NCBI GenBank assembly: GCA_025603075.1
Contig: MU626306.1
Span: 57,929 to 121,928, forward strand
Source: Neoconidiobolus thromboides FSU 785
Lineage: Eukaryota; Entomophthoromycota; Entomophthoromycetes; Entomophthorales; Neoconidiobolaceae
Length of the DNA: 64,000 nucleotides
Direction of reading: 5' to 3'
Of this stretch, positions 37,536-49,324 are shown one piece after another. Below the pieces are notes generated by a model. It was not told the origin of the DNA. It did no database searches and worked only from the letters and a program-made list of their open reading frames with translations. Position 1 is the first letter of the stretch; every line of letters starts with the position of its first letter. A program made the translations under genes and the position numbers.

Positions 37536-40500
37536 ATGGCATCCCTTACTAACGTATCTCAGGATTATCTCTCCAGTGAATTCCCTGGAAAAGCCGAACA
37601 ATTAAATAAGGTGGTTACCCTTATTGGTGAACAAGGTTTTATTCCAAAAGAACTTATTCAAAATGAAGCTTCTTGGTTTTATGGGTAAGTGTAGTTTATT
37701 CTATTCTATTTTCTTTTTTATATTTATATATTTTAGTAACCTTGGAATTGATGAACTCTACTTTATTAATGAATCGCATGAAACTATTGCTTCTCATATC
37801 AGTTCTTTATATGCAGCAAAAATCCAAGCCTTCACTGAAAATGCTGACTCCTTAAAGATTAACTTGATCAAAGAATCTGAAACTGGAGCCGTTTTCATGC
37901 ATACTTCTAACCCAGGTGTTTCTCAATTAGCTGGTCCACAATATGAAAAAAGAATTGATGAGCAATATCTTAATAACTCTGGTTCCAACGTTTATCGTTT
38001 AGAATCTTTTCGTTCTACTGGTACCATCTCTTCATCAACTTCTTCTCAATTACGTCTTTATTTCTTAAACAAATGTAACTTTGCTAACCCAGAACCTACT
38101 GCTGAACAAATTTTAGATATCAAATCTGTTTCCAGTGAAAACTTCTTAAAGCGTGCCACTGAAAATACTCTTTCAGTTTATCAACAAGTTATGACCAATG
38201 CCCTTAAACGTACTGGTCCAGTCATTGAAGAATTTGATGTACCAAATAGCAACGAAAAGCGTTTAGTTATTGCTTACAAACGTGGTACCACTCAAAACTT
38301 CTTTTCAGCTCTTTCAGATCTTTACCATTATTATGATCTTTATACCACCCGTAAATACGTTGAACAATTTTCTAATGGTATTACTATTGTTTCTCTTTAC
38401 CTTACTCAGCTCTCCGATTCTAAAAAAGCTCCAATTGAGCACACCATCACTCAAGTTATGAAAGAGGTTTCCCTTATTTATTGTCTTCCAACTACCCCAC
38501 TTCAAGGTTTCTTTAAAACTAATGAACTTTCAGTTCAAGAAGCTATCTATGGCTATGTAGGTTGGATTTTTGCTCAACATTTCCTTAATCGTCTTGGTAA
38601 CGAATTCAGTTCTCTTGTATCGATCCTTGATCATAATAACCCAGCTCATGCTGAAGTTATCAGTAAAATTCGTAAGCGTCTTCGTCAAGAAACCTTTACA
38701 CGTGAATATATATTAGACATTATTAAGCAATATCCAGAATTAATCAAACAATTATACGTTGATTTTGCTTTAAGACATTATATTGTACCAGATGAAAACA
38801 ACTTAAAGCCTACCCTTTCTTATCAACGTATTCAGACTGAAAAGATCCTTACTGAAGAAGAATTACTTCAAAGAATTAAACTTGAAACTAGTAATGCTCA
38901 TGAATCTATGGTACTCGAATCTTTCCTTACCTTCAACAAACATGTATTAAAGACTAATTTCTATCAACCTACTAAAGTTGCTCTCTCTTTCCGTTTGAAC
39001 CCTGAATTTTTACCAAACCTTGAATATCCAACTAAATTATATGGTATGTTCTTTGTCATTGGCAGTGAATTCCGTGGTTTCCATTTAAGATTCCGTGATG
39101 TTGCTCGTGGTGGTATCCGTGTAATTCGTTCAAGAAATCGTGAAGCATATTCTATTAATCTTAGATCTCTCTTTGATGAAAATTACAATCTTGCATCTAC
39201 TCAACAACGTAAAAACAAAGATATTCCAGAAGGCGGCTCGAAAGGTACTATCTTATTAGATATTGAAAAACAAGATAAAGCTAGTTTTGCTTTTGAAAAA
39301 TACGTTGATTCTATTCTCGATTTATTGATCCCAGGTCAATCTCCTGGTATTAAAGAAAAGATTGTTGATTTACATGGTAAACCAGAAATTTTATTCTTTG
39401 GTCCAGATGAGGGTACTGCTGATTTTATGGATTGGGCCAGTTCTCATGCACGTAAACGTGGTGCTTCTTTTTGGAAAGCTTTTACCACCGGTAAATCACA
39501 ATCCCTTGGCGGTATTCCCCATGATTTATTTGGTATGACTACTCGTTCTGTACATCAATACGTACTTGGTATTTATAAAAAATTAAATCTTAAAGAAGAA
39601 GAGTGTACTAAATTACAAACTGGTGGACCTGATGGTGATCTTGGTTCTAATGAAATTAAAATTTCAAAAGATAAGACTGTTGGTATCGTTGATGGCTCAG
39701 GTGTCCTTTTTGATCCTCAAGGTATTGATCGTACTGAACTTACCCGCCTTGCAAATGAACGTAAAATGATTAATCATTTTGATATAAGTAAACTCAGTGC
39801 TCAAGGTTATCGTGTATTAGTTGATGAACGTAATGTTAAATTACCATCTGGTGAAGTTGTAGCTGATGGTTTAGCATTCCGTAATGTTTATCATCTTAAC
39901 CCAGAAGCTTCCTCATTAGTATTCGTACCATGTGGTGGACGTCCAGAATCAGTTGATATTGATAATGTTCATAAATTATTAGATGCTGATGGTAACCCAA
40001 GATTTAAATACATTGTTGAAGGTGCCAATTTATTCTTTACTCAAGATGCTCGTTTAAGATTAGAAAAGGCAGGAGCTATTATCTTTAAAGATGCATCAGC
40101 TAATAAAGGAGGTGTCACTTCTTCTTCCCTTGAAGTATTAGCTGCTTTAGCTTTTAATGATGAAGAATTTGCTCAACATATGTCAGTTAAAGATGGTAAT
40201 GTACCAGCTTTCTATTCAGAATATATTAATCAAGTTCATCAAATTATTGAAAGAAATGCAGCTAATGAATTTGAATGTTTATGGAAAGAAAGTAATCGTA
40301 CTAACATTCCACGATCTATTTTATCAGATGATTTATCAGTAGCTATTGTTAAATTAAATGAAGAATTACAACGTACTTCCCTTTGGGATGATGAACAATT
40401 ACGTCGTGTTGTGCTTACTGAGGCTTTCCCTAAACTTTTAGTAGATACTTTAGGTTTAGATACTCTACTTCAAAGAGTTCCTGAAAATTATGTTAAATCG

Positions 40501-40614
40501 ATGTTTGGTTCTTTCCTAGCTTCTAGATTCGTTTATAAATATGGTACCCAACCTTCTCAATTCGCGTTCTTTGAATTTATGGCTCCTTATTTTCAAAAGG
40601 CTAACTCTGCTTAA
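37536..40614 (+). CDS. GDH2: NAD-specific glutamate dehydrogenase, large fungal type
   Basis: Oxidises glutamate to 2-oxoglutarate and ammonium with NAD+, feeding amino acid carbon to the TCA cycle. Two exons, 37536-37684 and 37737-40614; 1008 aa, in the size class of fungal Gdh2 (about 115 kDa). The first exon, MASLTNVSQDYLSSEFPGK to SWFYG, joins in frame to NLGIDELYF; a longer open frame starting at 37624 is in the intron's wrong phase and is not the start. Catalytic region: FRDVARGGIRVIRSR, then EGGSKGT with K552, and DGSGVLFDPQGIDRTEL. The dinucleotide-binding part includes IVEGANLFFTQDAR and ANKGGVTSSSLEV. Many C-ending codons and a clear TATA box suggest strong expression. The single intron lies near the start. 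Confidence 0.95.
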
Positions 40615-40698
40615 AGGATTGAGTTGATAATTACTCTTTAATTTAGATCTAAAATTTAAGATATTTCTTTTTTATAAAAATAAAATTTAAAACTTAGA

Positions 40699-40805
40699 AT
40701 ATGGGGATGTATTTTTGTGTTTAAGAACTTTACTAACAAATTTTCCGCTTAAATAGTACTTAAAAAATAGAAAAAGTAATGAAGTTAAAAAAAACACTCC
40801 CATAT
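40699..40805 (+). mobile_element. Foldback MITE copy 9
   Basis: Forward orientation, full length, 85 bp past the GDH stop codon. Ends ATATGGGGATG and CACTCCCATAT; the centre reads TAGTACTTAAA. It may lie within or next to the GDH 3' untranslated region. Confidence 0.82.
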
Positions 40806-41029
40806 GTATTAGTCTAAAACTCAAAATTTATTATATTTTATAAAGAAATGGCTTTAATTCATCTCAAGTTATTAAAAAAACATTATAAGAATCTTCTATT
40901 CAATTCTTATATGACATAAAATTAGATAATTACTGATTAAACACTAAAATAAGAAAATATTCGCATATATAAAAAACATTATAAAAAATCACAAAAGGTC
41001 TTATTTATTTCATAATAACAGTATAAATT

Positions 41030-43222
41030 CTAACTATCCTCTCTAATGGATCTTAGATAGCCAATATCCTCTTCATCAAAATTGTCATCATCTACAAATG
41101 AATCAATATTATTATAAACATTAGGTGAATTAGGTCGATCATTAGAAATAGTAGCAAATTTCCATGATGAAAAAAAACGTCGAATTTTTTGAGATGTAGA
41201 TAATTTTATATTATTTCTAACTATTGAATCTTCTTCATCAGAATCATAATATAGTGAACTATTATTATTTGAAGTAACTTCAACTGCCATAGATCTCGAT
41301 GGCGAGTTACGATTATAGTTAGAATTATTTCTTGAACTAAATATATCCACTTCATTTCTTTCAAAATTGGTAATATTTGATTGAATTCTACGTTCTTCTC
41401 TTATTCTTTCATTTTTTAATATTTCCCTACCTTCCCTTAATCTTTCAATTGAGTTTTGATCCTCCAATAATAAATTATCAATTGAAAAATAATTAAATAA
41501 TTTTTTGTGCCACTGAAAGATGGAAAATAATACTGGAATTAAGATTAATAATGGAAAATAATTACTAAATTTACCCAAAAATGGTACTAAATCAATTACC
41601 CCCATCAATTGATAAAACACTGAGTTTTCAACCGATGCTGATCCTGCTAACATTAAAAAGTTATAATATAATGGCATTGCTAATTTACATAAATATTCAC
41701 CACTTAATAGTAATGATATAGAATCCGTATGTTGATTAGGTACTAATACATAATAATTAAATATTTTGACTTGAAATAAAGAAGAATAAGCACAATAAGA
41801 CATAAATAATATTAAAATGGCAGATATAAGTTGTAATAAAGAATAAGCCCCTTGTAATTGATTAAAAAATAGAGCTATTATAGATAATGTAACATTGGGT
41901 ATTTTAAATGTTAATTCTGACCAAAGTATAATGACAGATAATATTAAAAACAAGAAACTACTCAATTTCAAATAATTTGGTTCAATTAACACATAATAAT
42001 ACCATAATATTGTTATCTTCAAATCATCCCATTTACTACCATTTAATATCATCAATTCTGATGTTAATTTTTTATCACTATTTTTACTACAATTTATAAT
42101 ATCTTGAATTAAGAACGCTTCTTTTAATACTTGTTCCCATATTGCTTGATTTCTTTCTTTTAATTTTAAGTTTCTTTTTAATTTTAAATGAATTTGATCT
42201 AAATATTCTTCTGTTATAATATCAGGTATTACTTCGTTATTATTATTATTATTTCTTGTTGTTGTTAACTCATATAAATAAGCCAAATCCAAATTAAATT
42301 CTTTTAATATTAAATGAAATTCATTTTGTATACTTTGATTTGTTTGCTGATTTATTTTATTTGATATTAGTTGTATAATACTTAATATTTGTTTTAATTC
42401 ATATTCACTATCATTTAATTTTTCTTTTAATATTGGTGCTTGAATTTCCATTTTTTTTAATCTTTCCGTTGGACTTGAATATATCCAAAATTGTCTAGGT
42501 ACATCTATTAATCCATATCCCATAAAACATATTATTAATAATAATCCATAACAATTTGATATCGCTATTAAATAACTTTTGGTTGCTTGACTTTAATAAA
42601 ACATTATATATTATTTAAGTTAATAAAATAAAAAGACTTACAAGCTATTTAGTTGATTTTTGATAACTATATAAACTACTGCTACTATACCAATACCACC
42701 AACAATAGATAAATAAACTAACTGTCTTAAAATAGCCTTTCTTAGTTTACGTTTCCAATTAAATCCACCTAAATCTAAATATCTTTCCATTATTGGTATA
42801 ATTATCCTAAATAAAAAAGAAAATTTGATTTATAACTCTGTATAATACTATTCATCATAAAAAATTACCAATTTAATACAAATGAAGTCCAATAAACAAT
42901 CCTCCAAATAATATATAACACTTTATTATCAATATATAATACTGGTTCAACACACAATCTTAAATCTGAAGTTTCTTTTAAACATAAATCATATTTTGTC
43001 TAATATTAAATTAATGATCAAAATTTAAAAAATAATACTTTTGCTTACCGATAATAGATCAATAGGTAACAAGAAGAAAGCAGAGAAAGGGAATGACCAA
43101 GCTAGAGTAACAATCAATAAAATAAAATTAAAGTTTTTAAACGAAGTATATCGATTTAATATTAATATCACTATCCCAATAGTTAATAAAAACAATAAAG
43201 CTAATAAAAAGTAACTGAGCAT
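41030..43222 (-). CDS. LMBRD2: LMBRD2-like multi-pass membrane protein
   Basis: Member of the LMBR1-like family (about nine membrane spans). Animal LMBRD2 is linked to beta-adrenergic receptor signalling; the role in fungi is unknown. Five exons; the first is 43222-43049 and the last begins near 42580 and holds most of the protein, ending at 41030. The N-terminus has membrane spans (FLLALLFLLTIGIVILIL, FILLIVTLAWSFPFSAFFLL), then WRIVYWTSFVLNW, and after a splice GYGLIDVPRQFW, a family signature. A coiled-coil segment (about residues 190-320) precedes more spans, and the C-terminal 150 residues are Ser/Asn/Asp-rich and probably cytosolic. It is convergent with NAD-GDH. Confidence 0.85.
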
Positions 43223-43760
43223 ATCTTTCTCACTCTTATTGAGGTAAATAGATTAGTTATTAGTAGGCTCTAGATGATATCGTTGAGTTTGGGTTAATGA
43301 ATAAAAATATAAAACTTAGTTTATGCTATTTTTATTAAATTTCTTGGTATTAAGAACTGTTCATTTTTTATTGGCTAAAATTCAAACTTCATTGATTTTA
43401 TGCTTAGAGAAAAATTCAATCATCAAAATTCAGACTTGAATTTTAACTCAAAAATTCCAATTGCAGTCCTAAAAAGTATCTAAACATAATTCATCGAATT
43501 TTTAACACATTTTTTTCAATAAAAAAAATGTAATTCATAGTTCACTGAGTTTGATCTTTTAATGATTCAAGTTCATAAAGTTAGGCTTTTTACCCGATAC
43601 CCCCAACTTGTTGATTTTTAGACTATTTATTGCATCTATTATAGTATAAAAGTCCAACGACGAAATCTTAGATTCTTCCATTAATTGAACTATATAAAAG
43701 TTGTTGACACCTCACTGTTGGTTTAATCTCATCTAACTTAATATTGTTAACAAAACTAAA

Positions 43761-43866
43761 ATATGGGGATGTGTTTTTTTTGTTCAAGAATTTTACTGAC
43801 AACCTTTCCGCTCAAATAACGCTTAAAAAATGGAAAAAGTAATGAAACCAAAAAACATACTCATAT
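43761..43866 (+). mobile_element. Foldback MITE copy 10
   Basis: Forward orientation, full length. Ends ATATGGGGATG and CATACTCATAT; centre AATAACGCTTAAAAAATGG. Confidence 0.8.
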
Positions 43867-44112
43867 GCTGATTTTAAATAGTTTTATTAGTTATATTCAA
43901 TTATTATTAACTAATAAAATGGACTGTATAGATTTAACTGCTATATTTTGACTGTCAAAATGTTAATATAGCAGCATATCTATTGAGTTGTTCTAAATAA
44001 AATATTTAAATTCAATAAAATACTCAACATGAAATTAATATTCATTAATAAATAGATACTCTAAATAAAGTATTAGTTTGAATAAAATATAAATTAAATT
44101 AATAGTACAAAT

Positions 44113-44219
44113 ATATGGGGATGTTTTTTTTGGCTTCATTATTTTTTCCATCTTTTAAGCGCTATTTGAGTGAAAAAATTGTTAGTAAAATTGTTAAGTA
44201 CAAAAATACATCCCCATAT
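44113..44219 (-). mobile_element. Foldback MITE copy 11
   Basis: Interior in reverse orientation, but both termini read ATATGGGGATG inward, as in copy 3. The flanks extend the pairing by two bases (ATATAT on each side). Confidence 0.82.
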
Positions 44220-44603
44220 ATACAATAATTAAATTATTTAAACTATAGATATTAACTATTAATCATTAAAGCAATCGATGGATTGGCAATTGAAATTTTA
44301 TTTAAAATTATAATGAACATTAAGACATTGTTGGGAAATACATGTTTTAAATTAAGGTAGATGTAAATTTCTGTCATACAATAGATTTCAACTAATAAAA
44401 TTAACCTCAAAAAGTCATCAAATTAATTTCATTAGCTGAAGCCCTTTTGGCATGGCTTAAGTTAAAATTTGGTAAACATAAAAATCACTCAACAACAATG
44501 TATTAAAAAGTTAAGATTTTGAATTCAAATTTAAATCTAAAAAATTAATCAAAACAAAAAGAAACTCATTTATATAATAATATATAATAAGTATTCGTTT
44601 TAT

Positions 44604-45977
44604 TTAGCTTTCGCTATCAACAATTTTTACCACAACACCCACCGCTATAGTTGAAGAAGCATTTCTTAATGCAATTCTACCTAACGAAGGGACCAAATAA
44701 AAACAATCAATAGCAATAGGTTCTTTAAATGTTAGCTCTACCAATGCATTATCACCAGGTAATAATTCATCTACTTCTTTGATGTCGCTTTGATCATTGA
44801 TTTTTTTAATCAATCTAGCAAAAACACAAGAATTAGAATGTAAATTATGACTATCGATCATGACCTCAAATCCCTCCTTGATACCTTCATTATCTTTTTT
44901 ATTAAAATAAGATAGTACTGTGATATAAGCTAATAGTGAATGCACAGGTAGACATGGATTTTTATCGGGATGACTCAACAAATGGCCACGTCGAATACTT
45001 CTATGATTGATATCTGTTAACTTAAAAGTAACCTTGTTATCTTGTGATACACTGTTTACTCTTTGATTATTAAATTCAATAAAATCTACTTTGCTTTTTG
45101 TATTATTGGGAGATATAATAACAGTATCTCCACAAGTTAAAATTCCACTTTCAATTTTACCTATACATAGTATCTCACTAGACGATAACTGAATGGTATC
45201 TTGGATCGATATTCTTAATAAATCTTCGTTTGGTTGTTGATTATTGACTTTGATTTCATTCAATAGTTCAATTAAAATTTTATCATTATACCAAGTTAAG
45301 TTAGTAGATGCTTGGATCACGTTCTCTCCATTATAACTACAGACAGGTATAAAATAAATAGTAGTATGGCTCTTTAAATAAGGAATACTATCAATGACTT
45401 TATTGATACTATCTACTAATTCATTGTATATTTTTTGATCGTAGTGAATCAGATCCATTTTATTAGTAATAAAAATAAGCTCCTTAACCCTCATATTTTT
45501 AATAAAAGTCAAATGTTTTTTCAGGTGTTGTTGACGAGCTTCTTGGTTATCAACACTAGAAATAACAAATAAAGCAACATCTACCTTAGAGATTCCAGTA
45601 ATCATATTTTTAATAAAATTTGGATTTGCAGAGATATCCGATATATTAATCACTTTAGTTTCACTTTCAATGGAATATAATTTATGACTGTTTGGTCGGC
45701 TGTTATTATTGTTGCTATTAAAGTTAATGTTAACTGTACTTTGATCATAGCTACTATTGATACTATTGATATTATCTTTGAGCCCTTGTTTGAATAAGGA
45801 ATTGTATTTATCTAAACTATTTTTACCTTGATTAAGAGATAGATGCTCCAATTGATATTCTTGTAGAGAAATAGGATCCCTTTTATTATAAAAATAAATT
45901 AATTGTGCCAATACATTACATTTACCACTCAACTCATCTCCTACAATTATCATATTCATTGCTTCTTTATTATTCAT
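44604..45977 (-). CDS. eEF1A-like translation GTPase homologue with degenerate GTP site
   Basis: Single exon, 457 aa, about the length of eEF1A (near 460). The order of domains follows eEF1A: G domain, then two beta-barrels ending ALRNASSTIAVGVVVKIV, close to the eEF1A C-terminus. In the G domain FIKNMITGISKVDVALFVIS (121-140) and NKMD (172-175) are retained. But the P-loop reads GDELSGKC (13-20), with Cys where Ser or Thr binds magnesium, and the switch II DxPG is DISA (114-117). An Asn/Ser-rich stretch (70-98) replaces the switch I and effector part. GTP hydrolysis, and perhaps magnesium binding, is probably lost. It is a divergent paralogue, not the working eEF1A, and no stop or frameshift is present, so it looks maintained. 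Confidence 0.78.
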   Translation of the reverse strand: MNNKEAMNMIIVGDELSGKCNVLAQLIYFYNKRDPISLQEYQLEHLSLNQGKNSLDKYNSLFKQGLKDNINSINSSYDQSTVNINFNSNNNNSRPNSHKLYSIESETKVINISDISANPNFIKNMITGISKVDVALFVISSVDNQEARQQHLKKHLTFIKNMRVKELIFITNKMDLIHYDQKIYNELVDSINKVIDSIPYLKSHTTIYFIPVCSYNGENVIQASTNLTWYNDKILIELLNEIKVNNQQPNEDLLRISIQDTIQLSSSEILCIGKIESGILTCGDTVIISPNNTKSKVDFIEFNNQRVNSVSQDNKVTFKLTDINHRSIRRGHLLSHPDKNPCLPVHSLLAYITVLSYFNKKDNEGIKEGFEVMIDSHNLHSNSCVFARLIKKINDQSDIKEVDELLPGDNALVELTFKEPIAIDCFYLVPSLGRIALRNASSTIAVGVVVKIVDSES

Positions 45978-46150
45978 ATTGGACTAATTTTTAACTAAAT
46001 TTTACTAAAACTATTAAATTGTTTGGAATGTGACGTTTGATTTCATTCTTTAAATTCCAACCAATAAAAGTGAACTACTAATTCTATTATTTGCTTTTGT
46101 AACAAAATAAAATCGAATGATAAAAATAAAATAATTTACTAAAACTTGAT

Positions 46151-47555
46151 TTATTTGAGCTTCAATAGCCAATAAGAGCCTTGTACTAAAAGTAAGATCA
46201 GAGGTTGCCAAACGATGAGGTACCTTACATAATCCAACAAATTTAAAAAGTACATCTGTTGCGTATCCCATGGATTATTTTTAAACTTACTCAAGTCCAC
46301 TTTTTCAAGGCAATAAGGGCAGATTTCTTTCTTCCCAATGATACACCATCCACGTATACATTTTTCGTGGAATTCGTGATCGCATTCTAGCTTGTATATG
46401 TTATCTTGTAGTACAATTTTATTATCATTTGTATTATCATTGTTGTATAATTCATTTTCTTTTCCAATCTCTCTTAAATACCATCCACAAATACCACACT
46501 TATTTGTTTCTATCTGTTTACTTGGTATACCATCTTTGACATAATACTATTTATACATATTAATACCAATATTCTTAACGTTGATATAATAGAACTTACC
46601 CCCAAAGCAGAAGCCATTCTATCTGAGCACAGCTCTGCAAAATCTCTTGACAGAATACTAATAATTCAATAAATACTAACAACATATAACTATAAAAATA
46701 ATTACCCAAAATATAAGCCATAGCATAACAGTTTAAAAGGCAATGAAATCATAAATTCACTAGTTTCATTAGGTTGTTCTGGTGGTGGTATCATAAATAA
46801 AGTGATCATTAACCCAATATATCCTACCATGCCTACAACATATGAAATGTTATGGGTAACTTCAAACCATTTGTAAACCAAACTATAAATGGAGAATGAT
46901 TAAGAATTATAACATTGGGAATAATAACTTACCGAGGAGTCAGGTGGTTCAATGGGGTTTTCGATGCTTGGTAAATGACTAAAATAAAACATCAATCTAT
47001 AACTACTAGTGAAATTTCTATTTTTGACTTACTCCAAGAGTTTAAAATCGAAAAAAAGCACCAAAAATAAGTAAATGTTGGAACTGGTGTGATAAAATAA
47101 AAGAACAAAATAGGAATTAACCTTAAAGAAAAGGAATATGTTAGATTGCTATTGTTAATATCCTTTTATATTTAAACGGTTTACCATAATCCTACTAAAG
47201 ACACAAGTTGATATGATTTATATGCTTTCTTTTTCCAATATAAAACTAACCATTGGATAAAAATAACAAAGAATAGTAGTATTATTAACATTAAGAAATG
47301 CATGTTTTCATGACCTAAAAAACCATCAGTTAGTTGATTACTCTAAAACTGTTCTTTTTTTCTTATTACCCTTATGCACTTTTTGATATTCTTGTTCCTG
47401 TTTTTGCCTATTTATAATTAATTTTATGACTTAAATTTATAAATCTTTTACATCTCCTTCATTCTGATTTCATAATCATTTAACTCGTGACTTAGCTAGT
47501 AAACTAATATTTATTCATTATCGTAAACTTTGATTAATTCCTTTACCTCCACCAT
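46151..47555 (-). CDS. RNF121: RNF121/RNF175-like membrane RING E3 ligase
   Basis: ER/Golgi membrane ubiquitin ligase family. About nine exons; the first four are 47555-47547, 47495-47452, 47407-47370 and from 47314. Exon 1 is only 9 nt (ATG GTG GAG). The second part reads LSHELNDYEIRMKEMQKQEQ, then KVHKGHENMHF, matching the family's conserved HRGHEAMH element. Several membrane spans follow. Near the C-terminus the RING reads YKLECDHEFHEKCIRGWC and CPYCLEKVDL, then NPWDTQQMYF, DYVRYLIVWQPLILLLVQG, all RNF121 signatures; the stop is at 46151. An open frame at 46050-46271 in another phase is a shadow. The SNF5 gene starts upstream in the same direction, its stop 119 bp before this start. Confidence 0.88.
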
Positions 47556-47673
47556 TTTTAAAAAAATTAAAAATTAAATTAATAAAGAGATAAAAATCGA
47601 AGCTTAAAGTAGTGAGACAAGATAAACCAAATTTACTATTTATTTTTAGTATTACCAAATATAGTAATTATAT

Positions 47674-49324
47674 TTAATCAAAAACATAGGGGGATCCAGT
47701 AGAAGGGGAATTATTAAGTTGGATCCTTTTATTTGGTATCCTTCGAGTTGTGTCTCTCCGTCTACGTATGTTTCTATTTGAATTATTAGTTAACTTTTAT
47801 TATTATTTATTATAAACTCTTACTTTGATTTAACCTCTTCCAAGCCCAATTGTTTTTCCATTAAATTAGGTAATAATTTAATAAGCTTAGGTAGCGTTGG
47901 ATTCAATTGTATCGAATCTTTAAATAAATTATTTTTATCATTCTTAACATTAATATTCATAACATTATCAATACTCTCATTCTTATTATTGGTATTCTCT
48001 TTAAGCTTTTCAATCGTTTGTATATAACTATTCGTTGATAAAGCTGCTTGAAGTAGATTGTCCATTTCATTCCGATACCCTTCTTTTTTACTTTTTCTCT
48101 CTAGATATGTGATTGCTTCTACTTTTTGTTCCATAAATTGAAATAGTTGTTCACGGATACTATGTGCTATCATGACCTTGAATTCCCCACCAATGCCTAA
48201 ATCGGCTGCTAGTATGTCTGCAAAATTTTCTGGACTTATTTCAGAATCTAAATTCCAATTAAATTCATCTTGATAATGGTAATTGCCTATCATTAAATCT
48301 AACTGTATAATAGAGTAGATTTTAATATATTAAAATAAATTTAAATTTAAACTTACTTTAATTAAAAGAATAATATCGATTTCATTTTCATATTCCAAAA
48401 ATAAAGTTTGATTTTTTTGAATTTCATTCATAATAAAATCATATTTTTCAACCTGACTTTTGATATTATTTTCTATAATGTTTATTAAATTTGAGTTTTC
48501 TAAGTTTAAGTCAATACATAAGATTTCAGCAAATTTTAATGCCGTGATTTGAGTTTCTATTACTTTTTAGTACTAATAAATAAAATCTAAATTAGTAAAA
48601 AGCTACCATTTTCATTCCATAAAAATACATCCTTTAGAAAATAATCTCCCAAATCCAAATCAATGCGTATGGGTATTAAACTATCACACATCCTCTCATC
48701 ACCATCTAAATCCTCTCCAACTTTTTCCTTTTTTAGCTTCAAGATTCTAAAAATTAAATTAGTAACTTGATATTCTATTTTAGTCTCCACAATTACCTAG
48801 AACACATTTTATTTTTACTAATTGTCCTGCTTTTATCCATCATGTCCTTAACCTGATCCGGGAAATATGAATACTCTTGAAGCATTCTTTGATATGTAGT
48901 AGACAAAGGTACTAGTAGTGAAGTATCTCCCTGCTTTAATCTTACTTCATAGCTACTTCTACTCCCAAATGATACTTCCCTTTCCATTCTAGGTAAACTC
49001 AAATCTGTATTAATTATTGCTTCACTTCGGGTTCTAAGGCTATTTTGTTAGCTAAACTTTTATATTATGTTTTATGGCCTACCTAATGTTACTTATAGGT
49101 GGGGTACTTATATTATTATTTAAACTCCAAATATTCGTATTTCCCTATTAAAGATTGATCTCTTTTAGTTATATTTCGCTATTCTATGATAGATAAAATC
49201 TTACCTTATTAAAATTGGGGTTCAGTGGGGACCCTTGGTAAGCATCTGATTCATTGTTATTGTTCAAGGCACTGTTAACTCGACGGTAGCGCTTCCGGCT
49301 CTCTAAGGAAAACACGCCTTGCAT
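47674..49324 (-). CDS. SNF5: SNF5/SMARCB1 subunit of SWI/SNF chromatin remodeller
   Basis: Core subunit of SWI/SNF-type remodelling complexes in the nucleus. Seven exons or so: 49324-49205, 49106-49093 (14 nt), 49039-48797, about 48749-48650, about 48560-48361, about 48305-47824, and 47773-47674. The two SNF5 repeats are visible: LIPIRIDLDLGDYFLKDVFLW with ALKFAEILCIDLNLE, and MIGNYHYQDEFNWNLDS with FADILAADLGIGGEF, VMIAHSIREQL. The micro-exon encodes YPTYN before LRTRSEAIIN, matching a YPTRLRT-like element of fungal SNF5. The final exon gives a basic NIRRRRDTTRRIPNKR tail; an in-frame stop at 47820 belongs to the last intron. It lacks a long N-terminal region and was assembled by hand. Confidence 0.85.

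Larger units (their letters stand above)
43223..44603. other. Interval with two foldback elements
   Basis: 1.4 kb between LMBRD2 and the eEF1A-like gene. Besides the two elements (43761-43866 and 44113-44219) no feature is recognised. Confidence 0.5.

Noticed and set aside
37624-37736. Start of GDH at 37624
   Set aside because: That frame reads through the first intron; the spliced start at 37536 gives family-like sequence on both sides of the junction.
46050-46271. 73-codon ORF starting MGYATDVLF
   Set aside because: Wrong frame of the last RNF121 exon; the correct frame gives NPWDTQQMYF and ends at 46151.
47820-47822. Stop codon of SNF5 at 47820
   Set aside because: It lies in an intron; splicing at 47824 to 47773 adds a basic tail of the kind seen in SNF5 proteins.
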